Program-made: the position numbers and the translations under genes
The notes under the pieces: generated by a model
Database searches by the model: none
Seen by the model: the letters and a program-made list of their open reading frames with translations, nothing else
What the model was told of the DNA's origin: nothing
Source: Desulfoprunum sp.
GTDB taxonomy: Bacteria; Desulfobacterota; Desulfobulbia; Desulfobulbales; Desulfocapsaceae
DNA length: 18,406 nt
NCBI GenBank assembly: GCA_030696435.1
Contig: JAUYSF010000362.1
Coordinates: forward strand, 1-18,406
Direction: 5' to 3'
In this document: positions 1-5,792 of the stretch, piece by piece
Layout: each line of letters starts with the position of its first letter
Numbering within the stretch: the first letter of the stretch is position 1

Positions 1-16
1 AAATAGGTATGTCCCC
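1..16. repeat. short repeat copy A (AAATAGGTATG...GTCC type)
   Basis: The window opens with AAATAGGTATG followed by TCCCC. The same 11-mer recurs at 1956-1966, followed by GTGTCC. Repeats of this general type (a TAGGTATG/TGTCCCC core) remind me of short intergenic repeats in Desulfobacterota genomes, some of them associated with REP-type transposases, but that link is from memory. The two copies flank the luxR/rhodanese block on both sides. Confidence 0.3.
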
Positions 17-27
17 ATATTTCCGCA

Positions 28-798
28 TCACAGCAGCGCGTTCTTAAAGGCTATTTGCGTGAGCTCAACAACGGACCTGCATTTGAGTTTTTTGAGAAGA
101 CTGCGCCGGTGGGTGTCGACGGTGTGTGGGCTGATAAAGAGTTTCCTGGCGATTTCTTTGCTTGTTTTGCCGGAGGCGAGATGACGTAAAATCTCCTCTT
201 CCCTGGTGGTTATAGTATGGCCCGACTGAAATGACGTATAGCATCTATTGAATACCGTCTTGGATAGATCGTTCGTCTTAAATTGCTTGATGGACAACCG
301 TAAAGGCAGATTTTCCATGCTCTGTAGCATGATCACATTTCCAAGTGCTAAAGATATTCTTCCGCTCTCATCCAGTTCCAGGGCCTGGATCTGTTCGAGC
401 AGGTTGACAAATTCCCCATTTTTCCTTTTAAACCTGTAATTGTATTGCATTTGCAGGTTCATTTTATCTTCATCGTTTGGCTGTGACGAGATGAAGGTCA
501 TGATATCCAGGTAAACTTCTTTTAGAATAATATCAATTTCATCTGAATGAAGACATTGGAGAAACAATTCAATGCCCTTTTCCATGAATTCCTTGTTGGT
601 GTAACCAGAGATATGCTCCTGCTGCTTTCCCAAAAAGTGGTATTTCCCCATTGGAAATTGCACCACATAGAAAAATGAGGCTGAGTCGGGAAGGAATTTG
701 TCAATTATGAGGTGCTGGGTTATGTGTGCTCGTATGGTTTTCTCTTTGATATAACCACATTGTAGCACATCAGTGTATGCCTGTAAATAATTGCGCAT
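28..798 (-). CDS. LuxR-family transcriptional regulator with N-terminal PAS-like domain
   Basis: The product (256 aa) is probably a cytoplasmic sensor-regulator. The C-terminus (about 196-256) is a clear LuxR/GerE helix-turn-helix: it opens with TTREEEILRHLASGKTSKEI and continues with SPHTVDTHRRSLLKKL, the recognition-helix region. The N-terminal two thirds resembles a PAS_3-type fold, with GYTNKEFMEKG near 65-75, an HSDEIDII segment near 84-91 and YRFKRKNGEFVNL near 121-133. There is no receiver domain and no obvious membrane segment, so the signal is likely a small ligand or cofactor bound by the PAS region. I chose the ATG at 798, not the GTG at 801, because AGAGGT lies at good distance upstream. 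A palindrome at 829-846 sits just upstream. The target genes cannot be read from the sequence; the divergent rhodanese block is a candidate. Confidence 0.85.
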   Translation of the reverse strand: MRNYLQAYTDVLQCGYIKEKTIRAHITQHLIIDKFLPDSASFFYVVQFPMGKYHFLGKQQEHISGYTNKEFMEKGIELFLQCLHSDEIDIILKEVYLDIMTFISSQPNDEDKMNLQMQYNYRFKRKNGEFVNLLEQIQALELDESGRISLALGNVIMLQSMENLPLRLSIKQFKTNDLSKTVFNRCYTSFQSGHTITTREEEILRHLASGKTSKEIARKLFISPHTVDTHRRSLLKKLKCRSVVELTQIAFKNALL

Positions 799-1103
799 CA
801 CTTACCTCTTCTCTGTTTACATGAGAAAATACTCAATTCTGAGTATGGACAGGAGCACAGCACACCAGCATCATAGTTACATAGTATGGAATTTTGTATC
901 ACAATCCCTAAACGTTCGCAACAGCATTACTGATCCTAGAATAGGGCCGAGTTCGACCAGGCTAAAATATGCTGGCGGTCCGATTGTTTCAGCCTGACAA
1001 GCCATTTTCAAGGATATCAGACAAGCTCTCTAACCCGTATGACTCAGGTTATGCGGAACAAACCGGGCAGATCGTTGCAATCACATTTTAAGGGGAGGAA
1101 GCT
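799..1103. other. gene-free divergent intergenic region
   Basis: About 305 bases separate the minus-strand luxR gene from the plus-strand small membrane protein gene. I find no convincing coding sequence. It holds the palindrome at 829-846 and, at 989-1002, the 14-mer TCAGCCTGACAAGC, which recurs at 1249-1262 inside the small gene. It presumably carries two divergent promoters, but none matches consensus well enough to mark. Confidence 0.5.
829..846. promoter_or_regulatory. palindrome upstream of luxR-type gene (operator candidate)
   Basis: ATACTCA and TGAGTAT are perfect 7-bp inverted arms around a 4-bp centre (ATTC). The site ends about 30 bp upstream of the luxR start, where a dimeric regulator could control it. 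That it is an operator is inference from position and symmetry only. Confidence 0.35.
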
Positions 1104-1286
1104 ATGATACATATCGGAAAATACATATTCTTCATCTGGATATTGCCTGTGGTTGTACAAATTTTCCTGCCTCTCGCCTTTCTTCTGGCTTTTGGCATAG
1201 CAAAAGTATTGGGGAGGATTTTTGGTTTCAGGCCGGCTGCAAGGAAAATCAGCCTGACAAGCAATGTGCTTAAGGCAGCCCGGTAG
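1104..1286 (+). CDS. small single-pass membrane protein, function unknown
   Basis: A 60-aa protein dominated by one long hydrophobic stretch (about residues 6-37, from YIFFIWILPVVVQIF onward), followed by a short basic C-terminal tail rich in Arg and Lys (FGFRPAARKISLTS). By the positive-inside rule the tail is probably cytoplasmic. An excellent ribosome binding site (AAGGGGAGG) lies 5 bases before the ATG, which argues that the ORF is translated despite its size. The exported rhodanese gene begins 113 bp downstream on the same strand, so the two may be co-transcribed and both act at the cell envelope. I do not recognise the family. The 14-mer TCAGCCTGACAAGC near its 3' end is repeated about 260 bp upstream. 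Confidence 0.6.
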   Translation: MIHIGKYIFFIWILPVVVQIFLPLAFLLAFGIAKVLGRIFGFRPAARKISLTSNVLKAAR

Positions 1287-1399
1287 CACCGTCAAAAAAA
1301 CAGTGGCAGGTCCTGGTTCCACCGCATCAAGTTCCACCAGATCCGTGATCTCGTCCGGTTCTGCTTGTAAACCATTATCCAATCAAGGAGGTATGAGAT

Positions 1400-1927
1400 A
1401 TGACAAGAACAATATCGGCCATCGTGATTGCATGTATCTTTGCCATCCCCGTCGGGGCATGGGCTGTCGATACCCAAAGTGGGGAGAAAGCGGTGTCTGC
1501 GGAGATGAAAAAGCTTATTCCTCCTGACAAGATCAAAGGTGTGGATGACTTGTATCGGAAATGGCAGGAGGTACAGGCCGGGAAAAGTAAGGCTACTATT
1601 ATCGATTTGCGAACCGAGGCGGAGTTCAACAGCGGTCATATCAAGAATTCAAACAATATCGATTCGGGCCATGCCTACACGATTCCTGATAAATGGGCAG
1701 ACCCTGAAACCGAGATGTGGGTGCTCTGTCGGACAGCGAACAGGGCGATCTACTTTGTTGGGACATTGTATAAGTACGGATACCGAAACGTCTATTTAGT
1801 TGATAAGGGTATCGTTGGCTGGTCAGAAAAGGGATATCCGCTCGTTAATACCTATCTGGGTGAGATCAAGGTCGTGAAGTATGATAAGAAATTGAAGGAA
1901 ACCTTTGCGTATCGGGAGAATAAGTAG
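1400..1927 (+). CDS. exported rhodanese-like domain protein
   Basis: A 175-aa protein with an N-terminal signal peptide (hydrophobic core 6-20, likely cleavage after AWA at residue 22) followed by one rhodanese domain. Rhodanese hallmarks are visible: TIIDLRTEAEFNSGHI near 66-81 (the DxR...E...GHI pattern), the catalytic loop CRTANRA with the putative persulfide-carrying Cys110, and the final GIVGWSEKGYPL near 137-148. It would act in the periplasm, in sulfur transfer or thiol/sulfane-sulfur handling; the actual donor and acceptor are unknown. A near-perfect ribosome binding site (AAGGAGG, 1385-1391) fixes the start. The small membrane protein just upstream is the likely operon partner. A single-domain rhodanese with an intact Cys is expected to be active, but the loop residues do not reveal the substrate. 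Confidence 0.88.
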   Translation: MTRTISAIVIACIFAIPVGAWAVDTQSGEKAVSAEMKKLIPPDKIKGVDDLYRKWQEVQAGKSKATIIDLRTEAEFNSGHIKNSNNIDSGHAYTIPDKWADPETEMWVLCRTANRAIYFVGTLYKYGYRNVYLVDKGIVGWSEKGYPLVNTYLGEIKVVKYDKKLKETFAYRENK

Positions 1928-1955
1928 GTCAAATGCATCCACCCTAAAGATACTT

Positions 1956-1972
1956 AAATAGGTATGGTGTCC
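1956..1972. repeat. short repeat copy B (AAATAGGTATG...GTCC type)
   Basis: AAATAGGTATGGTGTCC shares its first 11 bases exactly with the window start and then a GTCC after a 2-base offset. It sits at the left edge of the structured region, so it may mark the boundary of an inserted element. Confidence 0.3.
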
Positions 1973-2220
1973 GTACGCAGTAACAACCTAATATCAAACG
2001 GGTTTAAGTCCCGTCCGGGGAGTTGTCCGTTCGCCCCGGTAGCTCAAGGGAGCGGCGTCTGAGTAATCAGGGGTCGTAAGTTCCCAATTGGCAAAGCAAT
2101 AGGCCGTAACGCAAGTGAACCTGCACGTAGCCTCGTTAAATGAGGGGAGGTTGAGAAACGGTCCGGCCGGTTGACACGTAGTAGCCGCGTGCGGCGAGGC
2201 GTCAGGCAAAGTCCTGGTTT
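1967..2220 (+). ncRNA. possible group II intron 5' (domain I) remnant or other structured RNA
   Basis: Several stems are visible in order: ACGGG/CCCGT (1998-2002 with 2010-2014), CCGGGG/CCCCGG (2015-2020 with 2034-2039), CCTC/GAGG (2131-2134 with 2142-2145) and GCCG/CGGC (2184-2187 with 2192-2195). The left edge, GTGTCCG, loosely resembles the GUGYG 5' end of group II introns, and stretches such as GGTTTAAGTCCCGTC and AACGCAAGTGAACCTGCACG resemble domain I of bacterial group II introns as I remember them. There is no maturase gene and no domain V/VI nearby, so if this assignment is right the copy is truncated. The strand and right boundary are uncertain. Other structured RNAs are possible. 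Confidence 0.4.
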
Positions 2221-2301
2221 TGGTTCGTCTATCAGCTTCCTACTCTACCCTTATTACTTATTCCACAGACGCTCAAAGAGTGAAAGAGATTCAGCCCCCT
2301 G

Positions 2302-2730
2302 TTACCAGCCCTTGGTGGCCAAGATTTCCTTGATCATCTCTTCGTTCTTTTTCTCGATAATGATCATCTTTTTGACATGGGCCTCCTTGATCTTTTCGGC
2401 CAGAAGACTGAGATCGGCCGGTTTTTCCATCAAATCGAGGGCGCCCAGTTTCATGGCCTCAATGCCCTGTTTGATGGTGGCATGGCCGGTCAGCAGGATC
2501 ACTGCCAGATCAGGATTTTTCTCCTTGAGGATCCTGAGTGTTTCAATACCGTCCATCTCCGGCATCATCAGGTCGAGGATGACGGCGTCAAAGGATCCGG
2601 CTGCCACCTTTTCCAGACCTTCCTTGGCCGAGGAGGCTGTAGAAACCTGTATGTTTCTGGCTTCCATCCGCTCGGACATGACGCTCAAGAAATCCTGTTC
2701 ATCATCGATCAGTAAAATTTTTTCAGACAT
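2302..2730 (-). CDS. single-domain response regulator (CheY-like receiver)
   Basis: A 142-aa stand-alone receiver. Acidic pair Asp9/Asp10 (ILLIDDE), phosphoacceptor Asp53 (AVILDLMMPEMDG), Thr81 (LLTGHA) and Lys103 (MEKP) are all in place, so it should accept a phosphoryl group. There is no output domain, only a charged helical tail of about 25 residues after the receiver (KKMIIIEKKNEEMIKEI). I chose the ATG at 2730, because AAGGAGG lies 5 bases before it; a longer reading frame to 2775 lacks this. It is the last gene of the minus-strand cluster, 69 bp after the histidine-kinase-like gene. It is very similar in its first 25 residues to the other two receivers of the cluster, which suggests duplication and a shared phosphodonor. 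Likely role: terminal or intermediate carrier in a phosphorelay. Confidence 0.9.
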   Translation of the reverse strand: MSEKILLIDDEQDFLSVMSERMEARNIQVSTASSAKEGLEKVAAGSFDAVILDLMMPEMDGIETLRILKEKNPDLAVILLTGHATIKQGIEAMKLGALDLMEKPADLSLLAEKIKEAHVKKMIIIEKKNEEMIKEILATKGW

Positions 2731-2799
2731 TTCGGCCTCCTTGTGGTGATGAGATGGGACTGTAGTCTGCGCCATTTTTTGCCGGGAGTATCAGCTCCG

Positions 2800-3447
2800 T
2801 CATGCAAGGCGCAGAGTCAGTGCATTTTTGCTGAAGTCGGGCACGAGGCTTGCCCCGAGAGCGGCGGAGATATCATCATAACCTTCCGGCATCTGGCCCG
2901 GAAAGGCCTCGGCAAGTTTATCGATTCCGGCAATATGCAGGCAGATCCCGGAATCGGTTCTTTCGGGAGTCAGGCTCAGTGTCCCGCCGGCGCTCGTGGC
3001 CGCGATGGCGAAGTCCAGACAGAGCCAGATCAGGTTTTCCAGGAGAAAAGGGTTGGTGGTCAGAGTGGCCGGTTCCTGTGGCACCGCCATTTCCAGGATA
3101 ACCTTACGCATTGCGGCCGGACGACCGGCCAAGTTGGCCACCAGTCCGGCAAGTTCGTGCAGGTTGACCTGGAGGTTGAACTGATCGACGCTATGGGCGA
3201 AGCGGCTCATGTTTTTGAGGATCTCGTCGGCCCGGTGGATCTGTTTGAGAAAATTCTGGGCCGTCCTGTTCAGACGTTCCGGGTCGATGGCCGAACCCCG
3301 CTGGGCGGCAAAGGTCAGGTCTTCGAGCAGCCCGGCGTTTTCGTTGATGATCGCCAGGACATTTTTTAACTCATGGGAGATCGAGGCGGACACCTTGCCG
3401 AAAAATTGCAGTCCCGATTGTCCGATACTGTCGTAGGGCGTGGGCAT
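2800..3447 (-). CDS. histidine-kinase-like protein with degenerate ATPase domain (possible phosphotransferase)
   Basis: A 215-aa soluble protein with a dimerisation/phosphoacceptor-like H-box (SASISHELKNVLAIINENAG, His25) followed by what aligns by eye to an HATPase_c domain lacking its ATP-binding residues. The N-box Asn is replaced (LCLDFAIAA, Phe146 where Asn is expected), the G1 box DxGxG is reduced to IAGIDKL, and no GxGLGL G2 box is present. This is the arrangement of a phosphotransferase of the ChpT/Spo0B kind: a kinase-like fold that shuttles phosphate through a His but does not bind ATP. The ribosome binding site AGGAGA is 5 bases before the ATG, and the gene starts 9 bp after the preceding response-regulator stop. 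The segment LAIINExAG is shared with the real kinase of the cluster, so it may be a duplicate that lost catalysis. Phosphotransferase function is inference. Confidence 0.75.
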   Translation of the reverse strand: MPTPYDSIGQSGLQFFGKVSASISHELKNVLAIINENAGLLEDLTFAAQRGSAIDPERLNRTAQNFLKQIHRADEILKNMSRFAHSVDQFNLQVNLHELAGLVANLAGRPAAMRKVILEMAVPQEPATLTTNPFLLENLIWLCLDFAIAATSAGGTLSLTPERTDSGICLHIAGIDKLAEAFPGQMPEGYDDISAALGASLVPDFSKNALTLRLA

Positions 3448-3456
3448 GGCAGTCTC

Positions 3457-3810
3457 CTATTCTTCCGTGGCTTGCTTGATCTTGGCCAGGAGGATGTCGA
3501 TGTTGATCGGCTTGATCAGATAGCAGCAGGCCTCGGAAGTACCGGCTTTATAGTCGTCTTCCGAGCCGTGGCCGGTGAGGAAGATAAATTTCATTGTTGG
3601 ACTTTGTTTTTCCAGCAACCCCTTCAGTTCGATACCGCTGATCCCCGGCATTTTCATATCGAGGATGGCCAGATCGTAGACCTTTTTTTTGGCCAAAACC
3701 AGGGCATCGGCACCTTTGGTGGCATAATCGACTTCTATGTTTCTGAATGAGAGGCGTTCGGCCAGGGTGGCGACGAACTCCACCTCGTCATCGACGAGTA
3801 ACACACGCAT
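3457..3810 (-). CDS. single-domain response regulator (CheY-like receiver)
   Basis: A 117-aa receiver with nothing attached. Key residues: Asp7/Asp8 (LLVDDE), phosphoacceptor Asp51 (LAILDMKMPG), Thr79 (FLTGHG) and Lys100-Pro101 (LIKP). The region before Lys100 carries two consecutive Cys (EACCYLIKP), unlike its two relatives in the cluster. It begins 3 bp after the kinase stop codon, with its ribosome binding site (GGAG) inside the kinase's 3' end, so translation is probably coupled and the kinase is the obvious phosphodonor. It is followed 9 bp later by the degenerate-kinase gene. As a stand-alone receiver lying between a kinase and a phosphotransferase-like protein, it is well placed to be the intermediate carrier of a four-step relay; this order is inferred. 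Confidence 0.9.
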   Translation of the reverse strand: MRVLLVDDEVEFVATLAERLSFRNIEVDYATKGADALVLAKKKVYDLAILDMKMPGISGIELKGLLEKQSPTMKFIFLTGHGSEDDYKAGTSEACCYLIKPINIDILLAKIKQATEE

Positions 3811-3813
3811 GAT

Positions 3814-5550
3814 TTATTTCTCCGCTGTTTTTGGTGGAGGTTCCAGGGGCAGGGACACTGTGAAGGTCGTACCCGCGCCCTTCTTACTTGTGACATGGAT
3901 TTTGCCACCGAGCTCTTGGACCAGGCCATAGGTGATCGATAGGCCGAGGCCGGTGCCGCCGGTCTTGGTTTTGGTGGAATAAAAGGGCTCATAAATCTTG
4001 CCCAGATCCTCTTCGGACATGCCGCAACCGTTATCGGTAATCCTGGTGATGATGTGTTGTGTATCGTCCTGACGTACAGCAATATCAAGTTTACCTCCAA
4101 CATCCATTGCACCGAAGGCATTGTTGACGATATTAAGGAAAATCTGCTGTAATTTACCACGATCACTCTGGAACTCCGGGATATCGGCGGCAATGTCGAG
4201 GTTAACCGCAATATTGCGGTATTCCGCCTCCTTCTGCAGAAAACCGAGGACCTCGTCGAGGACCTTCTCCAGACTGATGGACTCGATGGTCACTTCCATA
4301 TGCCGGGCAAAACCCAGCAGGCGCTTGGTGATGGTGCCGCAGCGTTCGACTGAGGCCAGGATCGAATCGATCAGGCCAAGGATCCGGGCGTCGGCGGCAT
4401 AGGTCTCGACATAGGTGAACAGGTCCTTGATCAGCCCGGCCTTCTCGTTGATGATGGCCAGCGGATTGTTGATCTCGTGGGCTACTCCGGCTGCCAGCCT
4501 GCCGATCGAGGCCAGCTTGTTGGAATATTCCATCTCGTGCAGGATCATCAGTCGACGCTGATCGGCCAGATAGACGTTGTTGACCAGATAGGTCGAGAAA
4601 CCGAGGATGACCATGAGAATGACGGTGATGCTGACGGCCAGGAATCCGATGAGCTTCAGGCGGGTTTCAGACCATGACTGCATCATATCCTTCTTGTGCT
4701 TGACGATCATCAGGATGTAGGGCGAATCTGGGATGTAGGCCGAACAGATGATGACCTGATCACCGGCAATGTTCTTGTCCTCTCGTATTTCGGTATTATC
4801 GGAATAGGCCGGGATGGCATAGGCGATTTTTTCGAAGATCTTACTCTGGTAGCGGGTGGGTGTCTGGATGATGCCCTGATGATTGATGAGAAAGGCGTCA
4901 CCGCGGCCACTCAATTCAAGTGAGGAGAGGTGTTCGTTGAAGAGGATGGTATCGAGGGCGGTGCGCAGGATATAAAACGATCCATCCGGCAGATTGTGCC
5001 TGACGGCGATGACCAGATGCGGCACCTTGCGGAAGCCTAGAAAGACATCGCTGATGTGAAAGCCCTTTTCCTGAACCTCTTTGAACCACTGCTGATCACT
5101 GTAGTCTTTGCCTTCAAGGGTGTAGGGCCCGACATAGGTGGTCTGGAAACCATTTTTGTCAATCACTCCCAGATCGACAAAGCCGCCAAAACTGTCCCGC
5201 AGATTCTTCAGGAGGGCCGCCAGTTTTTCGGGATTGTTGAGATCATCGACAGACTTGTCATGGACGATAAAGGACAGGGCTGATTTACGCTCACTGAGGA
5301 AAAAGGAAATGGCCCGTCTGGCATTGGAGGCGACCCGCAGGGTCCGGAGCAGGTTTTCCGACTCGATCGATTTTTGGGTGAAGTTGTAGTCTACGGCGGT
5401 GATGAGGATGAGCGGCAGCAGCGTCACGGCAGAGGTGAGCAGGATCGCCCAGCGCCAGATGAGGCTGTAGTTGAACATCTGGCGGAACGGCCCGCTGGTA
5501 ACATTTCGGCTTTTGAGAAAATCCGGGCTGATTTGTTCAAAGATTGACAT
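3814..5550 (-). CDS. membrane sensor histidine kinase with periplasmic double-Cache domain
   Basis: A 578-aa two-pass membrane kinase. A transmembrane helix at about 32-54 is followed by a periplasmic region (about 55-295) with double-Cache signatures (YVGPYTLEGKDYSDQQWF, then FHISDVFLGFRKVPHLVIAV), then a second helix at about 301-323. There is no HAMP or PAS domain. The HisKA region contains AAGVAHEINNPLAI with phosphorylatable His358. The HATPase_c domain is complete: N-box NIVNNAFGAM, G1 DNGCGM, F-box YEPFYSTK, G2 GTGLGLSI. dCache domains usually bind small molecules such as carboxylates or amino acids; the ligand here is unknown. I took the ATG at 5550, with AGAGG 5 bases upstream; a GTG at 5556 would add two residues. 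The 242-bp gap to the previous gene of the cluster, with its hairpin, leaves room for a separate promoter. Confidence 0.92.
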   Translation of the reverse strand: MSIFEQISPDFLKSRNVTSGPFRQMFNYSLIWRWAILLTSAVTLLPLILITAVDYNFTQKSIESENLLRTLRVASNARRAISFFLSERKSALSFIVHDKSVDDLNNPEKLAALLKNLRDSFGGFVDLGVIDKNGFQTTYVGPYTLEGKDYSDQQWFKEVQEKGFHISDVFLGFRKVPHLVIAVRHNLPDGSFYILRTALDTILFNEHLSSLELSGRGDAFLINHQGIIQTPTRYQSKIFEKIAYAIPAYSDNTEIREDKNIAGDQVIICSAYIPDSPYILMIVKHKKDMMQSWSETRLKLIGFLAVSITVILMVILGFSTYLVNNVYLADQRRLMILHEMEYSNKLASIGRLAAGVAHEINNPLAIINEKAGLIKDLFTYVETYAADARILGLIDSILASVERCGTITKRLLGFARHMEVTIESISLEKVLDEVLGFLQKEAEYRNIAVNLDIAADIPEFQSDRGKLQQIFLNIVNNAFGAMDVGGKLDIAVRQDDTQHIITRITDNGCGMSEEDLGKIYEPFYSTKTKTGGTGLGLSITYGLVQELGGKIHVTSKKGAGTTFTVSLPLEPPPKTAEK

Positions 5551-5612
5551 ACACACCTCTTGCCAGGCTCATGAGATGGACAACATACGCGCTTGTCGTT
5601 GGCATTGGCTTC

Positions 5613-5642
5613 ATCGGTATCGAAATCGCCATCGCTATCGAA
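5613..5642. repeat. degenerate hexamer repeat, left arm (ATCGNN)x5
   Basis: Five consecutive hexamers fit ATCGNN (ATCGGT, ATCGAA, ATCGCC, ATCGCT, ATCGAA). The arm is the inverted partner of 5732-5761: TATCGAAATCGCC (5618-5630) is the exact reverse complement of 5730-5742, and the match extends to 17 of 18 positions. Confidence 0.6.
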
Positions 5643-5731
5643 TCCTTGCTGTTTCCGGCATTTTCATCGTGCTTGGATTTTTTTCCGACCGCAAGAGTTT
5701 TTCCCCGCCGCTGTCTTTTCGTTGCAGTGGG

Positions 5732-5761
5732 CGATTTCGATATCGATCCCGATTTCGATTA
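5732..5761. repeat. degenerate hexamer repeat, right arm (CGATNN)x5
   Basis: Five consecutive hexamers fit CGATNN (CGATTT, CGATAT, CGATCC, CGATTT, CGATTA). The arm overlaps a perfect 11-bp stem-loop at 5748-5776 and pairs with the left arm about 90 bp away. Both arms lie between the kinase gene and the fusion gene. Confidence 0.6.
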
Positions 5762-5776
5762 TTCGTCGAAATCGGG
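5748..5776 (-). terminator. perfect 11-bp stem-loop just downstream of the CMK/BON/receiver gene
   Basis: CCCGATTTCGA (5748-5758) pairs perfectly with TCGAAATCGGG (5766-5776) across a 7-nt loop. It begins 16 bp past the fusion gene's stop on the minus strand. No T-run follows, so it may be an attenuator or mRNA-stabilising hairpin, not a full rho-independent terminator. Confidence 0.4.
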
Positions 5777-5792
5777 GGCTGAATAGTTCTGC

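Larger units (their letters stand above)
1928..2301. other. gene-free intergenic region with RNA-like structure
   Basis: About 370 bases lie between the rhodanese stop and the convergent response-regulator stop, with no convincing ORF. The first part holds repeat copy B (1956-1972). From 1967 to about 2220 there is a run of small stem-loops described separately. The remainder (about 2220-2301) shows nothing I can identify, and I see no clear rho-independent terminator for either flanking gene. Confidence 0.5.

Noticed and set aside
989..1262. 14-bp direct repeat TCAGCCTGACAAGC at 989-1002 and 1249-1262 as a mobile-element boundary
   Set aside because: The sequences on either side do not match beyond the 14 bases. 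Nothing between looks mobile, and one copy is inside a small ORF.
2034..2060. tRNA-like stretch (GGTAGCTCAAGGGAGC)
   Set aside because: It resembles a tRNA D-arm, but no acceptor stem, anticodon arm or TTCGA arm could be placed around it.
5544..5786. Plus-strand frame reading Gly-Asp-Phe-Asp-Ile-Asp-Pro-Asp repeats
   Set aside because: The Asp-x pattern is a by-product of the CGATNN hexamers. There is no ribosome binding site, and the frame spans the start region of the minus-strand kinase.
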